The notes under the pieces are model-generated. The model was given only the letters and a program-made list of their open reading frames with translations. It made no database searches and was not told the DNA's origin. A stretch of DNA of 64,000 nucleotides from Alphaproteobacteria bacterium. GTDB taxonomy: Bacteria > Pseudomonadota > Alphaproteobacteria > SHVP01. The stretch is from assembly GCA_040216735.1 (NCBI GenBank), contig JAVJOO010000003.1:264746-328745 (forward strand), written 5' to 3'. Below are positions 12,043 through 20,153 of this stretch, piece after piece (within the stretch, counting starts at the first letter, position 1; the number at the start of each line of letters is the position of its first letter). A program made the translations under genes and the position numbers.

Positions 12043-14391
12043 TCATGCGGGTCGGACAAAGGTATCGATGACTTTCTTGTGGCCGGCTTTGTCGAATTCG
12101 ATCTCCAGCCGATTGCCGTCGATCGATTCGATCAAGCCATAGCCGAATTTCTGGTGAAAAACCCGATCGCCCTCGGAAAACGTGCCGATTGGCCTCTCGT
12201 CCCAGTCGACCGCCTCGGCGCGCGCCTCGATCAGTTGCCCATCGCGGGTGATGCCGCGTTGGTTCCGGCGGCGCATCCGACGGCGGCCTGGGCTGTCCCA
12301 GGGTTTCTCGTTGGGCGTGTCGAATGTGGCGTCGTCGTGCCGGCCATAGGCGGGTTGCCCCCAAACCGACGCTTCGGCCGCGACTTCGACGCTTTCGACC
12401 GGAAGTTCATCGATGAAGCGCGACGGTATTGCGTTTTGCCATTCGGCAAATATTCGGCGGCTCTGGGCAAAGGAAATCCGCAGTGCTTTTCGCGCCCGTG
12501 TCATGCCAACGTGGGCCAATCGTCGCTCCTCCTCGAGTGCCGACGTGCCCCCATCATCGAGAGACCGTTGGTTGGGGAACAAACCTTCTTCCCAGCCGGG
12601 CAGGAATACGGTATCGAATTCGAGCCCTTTCGCGGCATGTAGGGTCATGATGTTGACCATGTCGTTATCGCCGGCGTTGTCGTGATCCATTACTAGGCTG
12701 ACGTGGTCGAGAAAGTCGGTGAGCGATTCGTACTCGCTGACGGAATGGACAAGTTCGCTCAGGTTGTCGAGGCGGCCCGGCGCATCGATCGACTTGTCGC
12801 GTTGCCACATCTCGGTGTACCCGGACTCGTCGAGGACGGTCTCGACGAGCTCCGCCAGTGGCAATTGATCCTTCATCGCCCGCCACCGCGCGAAACTCTC
12901 CAAAAGGTTGCCAAGCGATGTACGCGCCTGGGGTCGCAGCTCGTCCGTGCCCAACAATTCTTGCGCGGCTTGGAGTAGGGCGATTTGACCCGCCCGAGCG
13001 AGGCGGTGCATGGCTTGCATCGTGACTTCGCCAAGTCCGCGTTTGGGCACGTTGACGATTCGCTCGAACGCGATCCCATCCTCGGGCTGGGAGACAACCC
13101 GTAGGTAGCCAATGGCGTCGCGGATCTCGCGGCGTTCGTAGAACCGCGGGCCGCCAACCACGCGGTAGGGCACGCCGATCGTCAGGAAACGGTCTTCGAA
13201 CTCACGCGTTTGGTACCCCGCGCGCACCAAGATGGCGATTTCGTCCAACCGGTGGCCTGCCCGTTGCAGGGCTTCGACATCTTCTGCAATTGCGCGGGCT
13301 TCTTCCTCGCCGTCCCAGAATCCGCGCACGCGTACCTTCTCGCCCTCGGTCGCATCGGTCCATAGCGTTTTCCCTAATCGGCCCTCGTTGTGGGCAATCA
13401 ACGCCGATGCCGCCGCGAGGATGTGTGGCGTAGAGCGGTAGTTGCGCTCGAGTCGAACGACCTTAGCGCCGGGAAAGTCCTGCTCGTAGCGCAGGATGTT
13501 GCCGACCTCGGCGCCGCGCCAGCCGTAGATTGATTGATCGTCGTCGCCGACACAGCAAATATTTCGCTGACCCTGTGCCAATAGCCGCAGCCAGAGGTAC
13601 TGGGCGACGTTGGTGTCTTGATATTCGTCGACCAGGATGTAGCGGAAACGGCGGTGGTAGATGTCCAGAATGTCCTGGTGTTCGGTGAACAGAGTCAGGC
13701 AATGGAGCAGCAAGTCGCCAAAGTCTGCGGCATTCTGCGTGAGCAACCGCTGTTGGTATTCGCGGTAGAGGGCGGCGGTTTTGCCCATCGCAAACTCGCC
13801 GGCGTCTTCGTGCTGGACCTGTTGCCAGGTCAAGCCGCGGTCTTTCCAGCGATCGATAATGCTGCCGAGCGCGCGGGCGGGCCACCGCTTCTCGTCGATG
13901 TTTTCCGCCTTGAGCAACTGTTTTAAGACGCGCAACTGGTCGTCGCGGTCGATGATGGTGAAGTTGTTCTTGAGTCCTACCAATTCGGCGTGCTGGCGCA
14001 GGATACGGACGCCGATCGAGTGAAAGGTGCCGAGCCAAATCCCGTCGACAGCACCTCCGACCAGAGAACCGACACGGTCGCTCATCTCCCGCGCCGCACG
14101 GTTGGTGAAGGTCACCGAAAGGATTTCCCACGGTTTGGCCAACCCGAGGTTCAAAATGTGGGCGATTCGGGTGACCAGCACGCGGGTCTTGCCGGTACCG
14201 GCGCCGGCCAGCACCAGCACCGGGCCGTCCGTGGTTACGACGGCCTCGTGTTGGCTCTCGTTGAGGGTCTTGAGATAGGTCGGCTCGGGTGCCGCCGCAC
14301 CGGCCATTGCACGCGCAGCGATGCCGCCCGGCCGCGGGGCCGGCGTCGGATTCTCAAAGGGAATGTCGTCTAGATCGAAGGGGTCGGACAT
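12043..14391 (-). CDS. uvrD: UvrD/PcrA-type superfamily 1 DNA helicase
   Basis: A 3'-5' helicase for nucleotide excision and mismatch repair and for clearing proteins from DNA. It has 782 residues with all SF1A motifs: Q-motif LNESQHEAV, Walker A LAGAGTGKTRVLVTRI, motif Ia VTFTNRAAREM, Walker B VDEYQDTN, motif III VGDDDQSIYGWRGA, motif IV RLERNYRS, motif V TLHAAKGLEFDTVFLPGWEE, and motif VI HVGMTRARKALRISFA. The C-terminal 50 residues include the Tudor-like segment (DRVFHQKFGYGLIESIDGNR) that contacts RNA polymerase in UvrD/PcrA. It begins with a short acidic N-terminal leader and could equally be named pcrA. Confidence 0.95.
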   Translation of the reverse strand: MSDPFDLDDIPFENPTPAPRPGGIAARAMAGAAAPEPTYLKTLNESQHEAVVTTDGPVLVLAGAGTGKTRVLVTRIAHILNLGLAKPWEILSVTFTNRAAREMSDRVGSLVGGAVDGIWLGTFHSIGVRILRQHAELVGLKNNFTIIDRDDQLRVLKQLLKAENIDEKRWPARALGSIIDRWKDRGLTWQQVQHEDAGEFAMGKTAALYREYQQRLLTQNAADFGDLLLHCLTLFTEHQDILDIYHRRFRYILVDEYQDTNVAQYLWLRLLAQGQRNICCVGDDDQSIYGWRGAEVGNILRYEQDFPGAKVVRLERNYRSTPHILAAASALIAHNEGRLGKTLWTDATEGEKVRVRGFWDGEEEARAIAEDVEALQRAGHRLDEIAILVRAGYQTREFEDRFLTIGVPYRVVGGPRFYERREIRDAIGYLRVVSQPEDGIAFERIVNVPKRGLGEVTMQAMHRLARAGQIALLQAAQELLGTDELRPQARTSLGNLLESFARWRAMKDQLPLAELVETVLDESGYTEMWQRDKSIDAPGRLDNLSELVHSVSEYESLTDFLDHVSLVMDHDNAGDNDMVNIMTLHAAKGLEFDTVFLPGWEEGLFPNQRSLDDGGTSALEEERRLAHVGMTRARKALRISFAQSRRIFAEWQNAIPSRFIDELPVESVEVAAEASVWGQPAYGRHDDATFDTPNEKPWDSPGRRRMRRRNQRGITRDGQLIEARAEAVDWDERPIGTFSEGDRVFHQKFGYGLIESIDGNRLEIEFDKAGHKKVIDTFVRPA

Positions 14392-14434
14392 CGGTCCGGT
14401 GAGTCATACCACAGCGATTGCGGTCCTCCCAGGA

Positions 14435-16249
14435 TCACGGGCGGTCGGTTTCCTCGTCGTGCTCTTCGGCCCTCGCCCGCAGGAGCGCTTGGTTGTAGGC
14501 GATTAGGGCCGTCTTATGGTGGAGGATGCCTACGATTAGGCGGCCCTGTCGGTCATCGACGACGGGGAGGCTATCTTCGTGGTACCGCTCCATCAGCTTG
14601 AGTGCATCTTCAAGATCGTCTTCGACGCATAGGACCGGGGGGTTGAGCCGGGCGATATCGCGGGCGTTGATCAGTTGGTCTAGTTCCGGATCGAGGGCTA
14701 GTCCGCGCATCGCGGTGAAGGACAGTGAGCCGACCAAGCGTGCGTCGGCATCGACCACAAAGAAGTCTCCATAGCGCGCATTTTCCATTGTCTCTCGGAT
14801 TTCGCTCGCGCGGGCTCGTTCGTCGACGATTTCATACTGGTCGGTCATCAAGTCGCCCACGTGGGTGGCGGTGAGGAGTTGCTCGAATCGGCCGGCTCGA
14901 ATGGCAACGCCACGCCGCTTGAGTTGGGCGTGGAAATACGAGCGGCCGGCTACCTGTTGGGAGATCAAAGTCGAGATAGTGATGGCAACCATCGCGGCAA
15001 TGACTACCGGAAACTCACCCGTTAGCTCGAAAGCAATCAAGATTGTCGAGATTGGCGCTCCGATCACCGGCGCAGCGACCGCACCCATTCCGACAATCGC
15101 GTAGAAACCGGGCGATGCAGCGAGGCCGGGAAAGATACTGCCGGCGATCACGCCGAACGAGCCGCCAACCATTGCGCCTACGAACAGCGACGGCGAGAAC
15201 ACGCCGCCGCCGAACCGGCTCCCAAGCGATACCGCGGTCGCCGCGGTCTTTGCGACGATCAGAGCCAGCATGAGCCACAACGGGAGGGCTGCCTGGAGCG
15301 CGGCGTCCGTAGCGGCATAGCCGACCCCTAAGACGTGGGGCAGGAAGATCGCGATCAAACCGACCATCGCGCCACCCAGCATCGGGCGCGCCCAAACCGG
15401 GAAATCGATGCGGTTGATGATGTCTTCGGCGACGAAGATCGAACGGATGAACAGGATGGCGGCGAGGGCGCACACCAGCCCCAGCAGAATGAAAGCTGGA
15501 AACTCGAAGAACGACGCGATGTCGTAGTTCGGCACGACGAATGCCGGAAACGCTCCCAAGTGAATACGCGAAATCACGGTCCCGGCGACGGCGGCGATCA
15601 CAACGGGTGCAAATGTGTGCAAGGCGTAGTGGCCGATCACTACCTCCAGGGCGAAGAACACGCCGGCAATAGGCGCGTTGAACGAGGCTGCGATCGCTGA
15701 AGCCAGGCCGCAGCCGAGCAAAGTCAGCGACAGCGAAGGATTCAGGTGCAACCGTTGCGCGACCCAAGACGCCAGTCCCGCGCCCAAATGGATGACGGGA
15801 CCTTCGCGACCCACTGAAGCGCCGACCCCGATCGATCCAAGCGACAATACGGCCGCTTTGATCGTCGTGCCCGCATCCATCCGCCCGCCATGGCGGGCGC
15901 CGGCTTCGATCACGTCGGCGACGCCGTAGGCTCGCTGGCTCGGCATCAAATAATGAACGAACAAACCGATTGCCAGACCGCCGATGGTCGGGACCGCGAG
16001 GACCAGCCACCAGGGAAGAGCCGCAATGAGGTGAAATCCGTCGTGCAGGGGAAAGCCGAAGGTTTCGCGTTGAATCGCCTCGATTCCAAGCCGAAACCCG
16101 AGGGCCCCGTAGGCAATTCCGATCCCAATGATCAGGGCTAGGACGGAAAGCTTGACTTGATCGTTGTGGGTGAACTGATGCCAGCGAGCGCGGACGAGAG
16201 CGGTCGTCTCGCGCATCGTCACGCGCTTAGGCGCTCCTTGGCGCGGCAC
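14435..16249 (-). CDS. ClC-type chloride channel/antiporter with CBS pair
   Basis: A 604-residue inner-membrane ClC protein of about eleven membrane helices (residues 35-440), followed by two cytosolic CBS domains (about 450-590) likely to bind nucleotides. Selectivity motifs are visible: GREGP carrying the gating glutamate, and GGVFSPSLFVGA (the GxFxP loop). The presence of the gating Glu allows either channel or H+/Cl- exchange. The start may be ATG at 16249 or ATG at 16216 (MRETTALV). It lies 6 bp downstream of the pentapeptide-repeat gene and appears to be the last gene of a three-gene operon with it and a thioesterase. Confidence 0.93.
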   Translation of the reverse strand: MPRQGAPKRVTMRETTALVRARWHQFTHNDQVKLSVLALIIGIGIAYGALGFRLGIEAIQRETFGFPLHDGFHLIAALPWWLVLAVPTIGGLAIGLFVHYLMPSQRAYGVADVIEAGARHGGRMDAGTTIKAAVLSLGSIGVGASVGREGPVIHLGAGLASWVAQRLHLNPSLSLTLLGCGLASAIAASFNAPIAGVFFALEVVIGHYALHTFAPVVIAAVAGTVISRIHLGAFPAFVVPNYDIASFFEFPAFILLGLVCALAAILFIRSIFVAEDIINRIDFPVWARPMLGGAMVGLIAIFLPHVLGVGYAATDAALQAALPLWLMLALIVAKTAATAVSLGSRFGGGVFSPSLFVGAMVGGSFGVIAGSIFPGLAASPGFYAIVGMGAVAAPVIGAPISTILIAFELTGEFPVVIAAMVAITISTLISQQVAGRSYFHAQLKRRGVAIRAGRFEQLLTATHVGDLMTDQYEIVDERARASEIRETMENARYGDFFVVDADARLVGSLSFTAMRGLALDPELDQLINARDIARLNPPVLCVEDDLEDALKLMERYHEDSLPVVDDRQGRLIVGILHHKTALIAYNQALLRARAEEHDEETDRP

Positions 16250-16255
16250 AATGCA

Positions 16256-16783
16256 CTATTTGCATTGTCCGATCGACTCAGGGGCGCAGATCGTCACGCC
16301 GTCGATCCACGTCGCGCCCGAGAGATCGGCGTTCAATAGGTCGCCCCCGGTCAAGCGGGCACCGGTGAAGTCTGCTTGGCGTAGAACGGCATCGAAGAAT
16401 CGGGCGCGGCGAAGGTCGGCATCGCGGAAGGACGCTCCGGAAAGATTGGCTTTGGTGAAATCGGTCCCGACTGCTCGTGCGCCGCTAAAGTCGGCTTCGT
16501 TCAAGTTCGCCGTCACGAATTTGGCCCCGTCGACATTGGCGTTGGAAAACCGGGCGCCGCTCAAATTGGTCCGCACGAATCGCGCGCCCTGGAGATTTCC
16601 GTCGCTCACGTCGATACCGCCCAGATTACGGCCGCTGAAATCGCACCGCCGCCAATTCACCTCGGGACGGGGCGTATCGATACAACTCGCCTGGGCGGGG
16701 CGCGAAAACGGCGGGATCGCCAACAACGTGAACGCCAACGCGCACGTGATCGACGCTAAACCGGCCAGGCGCGCCGCGCTCAT
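16256..16783 (-). CDS. Secreted pentapeptide-repeat protein
   Basis: A 175-residue protein with an N-terminal signal peptide (hydrophobic residues 8-28, likely cut after PAQA at about 32). Residues 44-165 are A(D/N)LxX repeats: CDFSGRNLGG, then ARFVRTNLSGARFSNANVDG, AKFVTANLNEADFSGARAVG and so on. These fold as a right-handed quadrilateral beta-helix. Its role is unknown; many pentapeptide proteins act as protein-binding scaffolds, and here export to the periplasm is predicted. It overlaps the upstream thioesterase gene by 4 bases and precedes the ClC gene by 6. Confidence 0.85.
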   Translation of the reverse strand: MSAARLAGLASITCALAFTLLAIPPFSRPAQASCIDTPRPEVNWRRCDFSGRNLGGIDVSDGNLQGARFVRTNLSGARFSNANVDGAKFVTANLNEADFSGARAVGTDFTKANLSGASFRDADLRRARFFDAVLRQADFTGARLTGGDLLNADLSGATWIDGVTICAPESIGQCK

Positions 16784-17265
16784 TTGCGGCGAATCCCAAC
16801 CGTCGTCCCGGCGTGGGCCGGGCGCGGCAGGTCGATTTGGGATTCGTGCGCCGCGCGGAAGATGGCCTGGAGCGGTTCAGAGAACGGCTCGGATCGGCGG
16901 TGTTCGAGATTGATGTGAATGGTTAGCATTTCATAGGTTGCCGCAAGGTAGTCCTGTTCAGCGTGGAACATCTCCATGTAGAAGTGCAGCCGTTTGGCGT
17001 CCCAGTCCAATAACCGGGTCGTGAAGCGCATCGGATCGTCCAGGCGCATCTCGCGCAGCCAATGGGTGTGCCCCTCAAGCGAAAAGGTCGTCCTGTTGGT
17101 GCGTTCTCGGTAGGGTTCGCCGATACCCATGCGTTCGTAGACCACATCCAGCGCCAAGTCGAATGCCAAGACGTAAAAGGCCACATTCATGTGGCCGTTG
17201 TAGTCGATCCATTCCGGTCGGACCCTGCCGCCGTCGGCGACCACTATAGGGGCTTCGAATTCCAT
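16780..17265 (-). CDS. Hotdog-fold acyl-CoA thioesterase (4HBT type)
   Basis: A 161-residue protein of the 4-hydroxybenzoyl-CoA thioesterase superfamily. The motif DYNGHMNVAFYVLAFDLALD (about residues 20-39) is the classic hotdog helix with the catalytic Asp, as in carnitine-type and DUF-linked thioesterases. The paired strands THWLREMRLDDPMRFTTRLL and HFYMEMFHAEQDYLAATYEM follow. The exact acyl substrate is not apparent. Start ATG is at 17265. Translational coupling (4-base overlap) to the secreted pentapeptide gene suggests one operon, though the functional link is unclear. Confidence 0.85.
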   Translation of the reverse strand: MEFEAPIVVADGGRVRPEWIDYNGHMNVAFYVLAFDLALDVVYERMGIGEPYRERTNRTTFSLEGHTHWLREMRLDDPMRFTTRLLDWDAKRLHFYMEMFHAEQDYLAATYEMLTIHINLEHRRSEPFSEPLQAIFRAAHESQIDLPRPAHAGTTVGIRRK

Positions 17266-17362
17266 GCGCCGGGATCATAGTCACCGCTCAGTGCGATGTG
17301 AACCGCGTTGCGCGGTTAGGAGCTCCGCCGCTACACTTCGGCTCAACCCCACAGAGGTCGAC

Positions 17363-18766
17363 ATGCACGACGCGCCCGCACGGACCACCCGGCCCGAGGA
17401 TTTCTCGGCAGCCTTCGACGAGCTATCGACGCTCCTTGGCGAGCGTTTCACCACTTCGGCGGCGGTGCGCGCGCACCATGGCAAGGACGAATCCTATCAT
17501 CCGAACCGCGATCCCGACGCAGTCGCCTTTGTCCGGTCGACCGAGGAGGTTTCCGATGTCGTCAAGATATGCGCCCGGCACCGGGTACCGATCGTTCCGT
17601 TCGGCGCGGGGACGTCGCTCGAAGGTCACGTTGTGGCCATCCAAGGTGGTTTGTCCATCGACATGATGCAGATGAATAATGTGCTCTACGTAAACGCCGA
17701 AGATCTCGATTGTACCGTTCAGGCTGGCGTTACCCGCAAGCAGCTCAATGCCCATCTTCGCGACACCGGGCTGTTCTTTCCGATCGACCCCGGCGCGGAC
17801 GCCTCGCTCGGCGGGATGTCGGCGACCCGCGCTTCGGGTACCAACGCGGTGCGCTACGGCACGATGCGCGAGAACGTCCTGGGCCTCACCGTCGTCATGC
17901 CGGATGGACGCGTCGTCAAGACGGCGCGCCGTGCCCGTAAATCCTCCGCCGGCTACGATCTGACGCGGCTTTTCGTCGGCTCAGAAGGAACGCTCGGTGT
18001 GATCACCGAAGTAAGCGTCCGCCTCTATGGCATTCCCGAGGCGATCTCGGCGGCCAGTTGCTACTTTGAGAGCGTCCAGGGCGCCGTCGACGCCGTAATT
18101 CAGACTATTCAACTTGGCATTCCGGTTGCCCGTATCGAGTTTGCCGACGAGGTCCAAATCGACGCGACCAATCGGCACTTCGACATGGACCACCCGGTCA
18201 AGCCGACGCTCTGGCTCGAGTTCCACGGCACGCCCGCGGGCGTCAAGGAGCAAGCGGAAATGGTCCAAGAGATCGCTTCCGACCATGGCGGTGGCGGGTT
18301 TCGCTGGACCTCAAACGAAGAAGAGCGCAACAAGCTCTGGCATGCGCGCCACAATGCGGCCTATGCGGCGGCGGCGCTGCGGCCGGGCAGCAAGTTCTGG
18401 GCAACCGACGTTTGTGTCCCGATTTCGCGGTTGGCCGAATGTATCGTCGAGACCAAGAAGGAGCTCGACGCCTCCTTCCTGCCTGCGCCCATCGTGGGTC
18501 ACGTCGGTGACGGCAACTTCCATGTCTCGTTCGTCCTCGACCCGTCCCAACCGGAAGAGGTCGCCGAGGCCAACCGGTTGAACGACAGTTTGGTTGCGCG
18601 GGCGCTGGCAATGGAGGGGACCTGCACCGGCGAGCACGGCGTTGGCTATGGCAAGGTGGACTTTCTCGTCGCCGAACACGGCGATGCGCTCTCGGTCATG
18701 CGCACGCTCAAAAGGGCCATCGATCCCGACGGCATCATGAATCCGGGAAAAATTCTCCGGCTCTAA
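17363..18766 (+). CDS. FAD-linked D-2-hydroxyacid dehydrogenase (D-LDH/GlcD family)
   Basis: A 467-residue flavoprotein that oxidises a D-2-hydroxyacid such as D-lactate or glycolate and passes electrons to the respiratory chain. The FAD-binding PCMH domain shows PIVPFGAGTSLEGHVV, the flavin loop GTNAVRYGTMRENVLGL and SEGTLGVITE. The C-terminal substrate domain carries HVGDGNFHVSF and GTCTGEHGVGYGKVDF with metal-binding histidines, then the closing DPDGIMNPGKIL. Start ATG at 17363 follows AGAGGTCG as a plausible ribosome site. The gene is divergent from the thioesterase operon. The best match in pattern is D-lactate dehydrogenase (cytochrome). Confidence 0.92.
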   Translation: MHDAPARTTRPEDFSAAFDELSTLLGERFTTSAAVRAHHGKDESYHPNRDPDAVAFVRSTEEVSDVVKICARHRVPIVPFGAGTSLEGHVVAIQGGLSIDMMQMNNVLYVNAEDLDCTVQAGVTRKQLNAHLRDTGLFFPIDPGADASLGGMSATRASGTNAVRYGTMRENVLGLTVVMPDGRVVKTARRARKSSAGYDLTRLFVGSEGTLGVITEVSVRLYGIPEAISAASCYFESVQGAVDAVIQTIQLGIPVARIEFADEVQIDATNRHFDMDHPVKPTLWLEFHGTPAGVKEQAEMVQEIASDHGGGGFRWTSNEEERNKLWHARHNAAYAAAALRPGSKFWATDVCVPISRLAECIVETKKELDASFLPAPIVGHVGDGNFHVSFVLDPSQPEEVAEANRLNDSLVARALAMEGTCTGEHGVGYGKVDFLVAEHGDALSVMRTLKRAIDPDGIMNPGKILRL

Positions 18767-18864
18767 CGGGGAGCCGCCCAGCACCTCCAATCCTGTGACG
18801 CCCAGGGCGACGACGTAAGTCGATCCTTCCTGCGCGCCGGAACCGTCGCGGAGGGCTGGACAGT

Positions 18865-20109
18865 CTAACGAATTCCCAGCCCGTCCAAGTTAATCGCGGG
18901 GGGCTTCCCCGCAATAAGGTCGGCGACGATGCGGCCCGACCCGCAGGCCATGGTCCAGCCCAGGCTTCCATGTCCGGTGTTGAGCCAAAGGCCCTCAACG
19001 GCCGTGGCGCCAAGGACCGGCAACGAATCAGGGGTCATCGGTCGCAGCCCAGCCCAATATGATGGGATCGTGTCGGTGGCTGCCGCGGGCAGCATCGCCC
19101 GCATGTGATCGTGTAAAGTTGCAGCCCGGCGGCGGTCGATCGTCGCGTCGTCGCCAGCAAGTTCGGCGGTGCCCGCGGCGCGGAGGCGCGCGCCAAGCGG
19201 CGTCATCGTAATCTTGCGCGTGACATCCTGCAGCGCATGGCGGGGCAGGGCGGTTGGATCGGGCGCGTCGACGGTCGCCGAATAGCCTTTGACCGGGTAC
19301 ACCGGCAGCTTGATTCCGAAGGGGGCGAGAATTCGCCCGCTGCCGATCCCCGTCGCGACCACGACGGCATCGGTCTCGATGTCGCCGGCATCGGTGGCAA
19401 CCGCACGAACCCGACCGTGTTCGACCCGAATGTTGGATACTCTTCGCGCGTAGATTGCCTGCGCGCCGCGCGACGTCACCACGCGCATAAGGGCTTCGGC
19501 GAAGAGCCGTGCATCGCCGCTTTCGTCCTTGTCGTAGTGCAGCGCGCCTGCATATCGGCAGTGGGTGCCGCGTAACGCCGGCTCGCGTTCCAGCGTTTCG
19601 TCGAGGGTCAGGCGGTTCGGGAAAGCGCGTGGATCGTCACCGCCTGTCGCCGCCATAAAGGCGGTGTGGAGTGCGTTGTCGTCGCGGTACAGATAAAGTA
19701 GGCCGTTGGTCTGCGCATCGTAGGTGATGTTCTCGGTATCGCGGACGGTACGCAGCAAGTCGAAACTGTAGCTGGAAAGCCGGCGCAATCGTGCCTTGAT
19801 CGCGGCAGTCCGCGCCTTAGTGCAATTTCCAAAAAACCGGGCGATCCACACCGCCATCGCCGGATCGGCGCGAAGGCGAACCCGGTAGGGCGCCGCATCG
19901 CGCCAAAACTCTTTCAAAACCGTTGCGGGGATTCCCGGCGCGGACCACGGCCCCGCCGTAAAGCCGTTCACCAGTCCCGCGTTAGCGTGGCTACACCCCC
20001 TTGCGGGTCCGGCTTCTTTGTCGATGACCGTGACGTCGTGGCCGTCCCCGGTCAGGTAGTATGCAGTTGTGGCGCCGACGATCCCGGCGCCGAGCACGGC
20101 TACGCGCAT
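18865..20109 (-). CDS. D-amino acid dehydrogenase-like FAD oxidoreductase (DadA)
   Basis: A 414-residue DAO-superfamily flavoprotein. The N-terminal dinucleotide-binding motif is VLGAGIVGATTAYYL (residues 5-19), followed by the FAD ribose-binding acidic strand VTVIDKE. The C-terminal FAD-contact motif reads GLRPMTPDSLPVLGATAVEG, then NTGHGSLGWTMACGSG. This pattern is that of DadA, which deaminates D-amino acids at the inner membrane and feeds electrons to quinone. It is divergent in context from the upstream thiamine enzyme gene only by a short gap, and both are on the minus strand. The exact substrate is not shown by sequence alone. Confidence 0.9.
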   Translation of the reverse strand: MRVAVLGAGIVGATTAYYLTGDGHDVTVIDKEAGPARGCSHANAGLVNGFTAGPWSAPGIPATVLKEFWRDAAPYRVRLRADPAMAVWIARFFGNCTKARTAAIKARLRRLSSYSFDLLRTVRDTENITYDAQTNGLLYLYRDDNALHTAFMAATGGDDPRAFPNRLTLDETLEREPALRGTHCRYAGALHYDKDESGDARLFAEALMRVVTSRGAQAIYARRVSNIRVEHGRVRAVATDAGDIETDAVVVATGIGSGRILAPFGIKLPVYPVKGYSATVDAPDPTALPRHALQDVTRKITMTPLGARLRAAGTAELAGDDATIDRRRAATLHDHMRAMLPAAATDTIPSYWAGLRPMTPDSLPVLGATAVEGLWLNTGHGSLGWTMACGSGRIVADLIAGKPPAINLDGLGIR

Positions 20110-20153
20110 CGATATTGCCGCGGCGTCGCGCCGCCCCCAAGATTGACCGTTCG

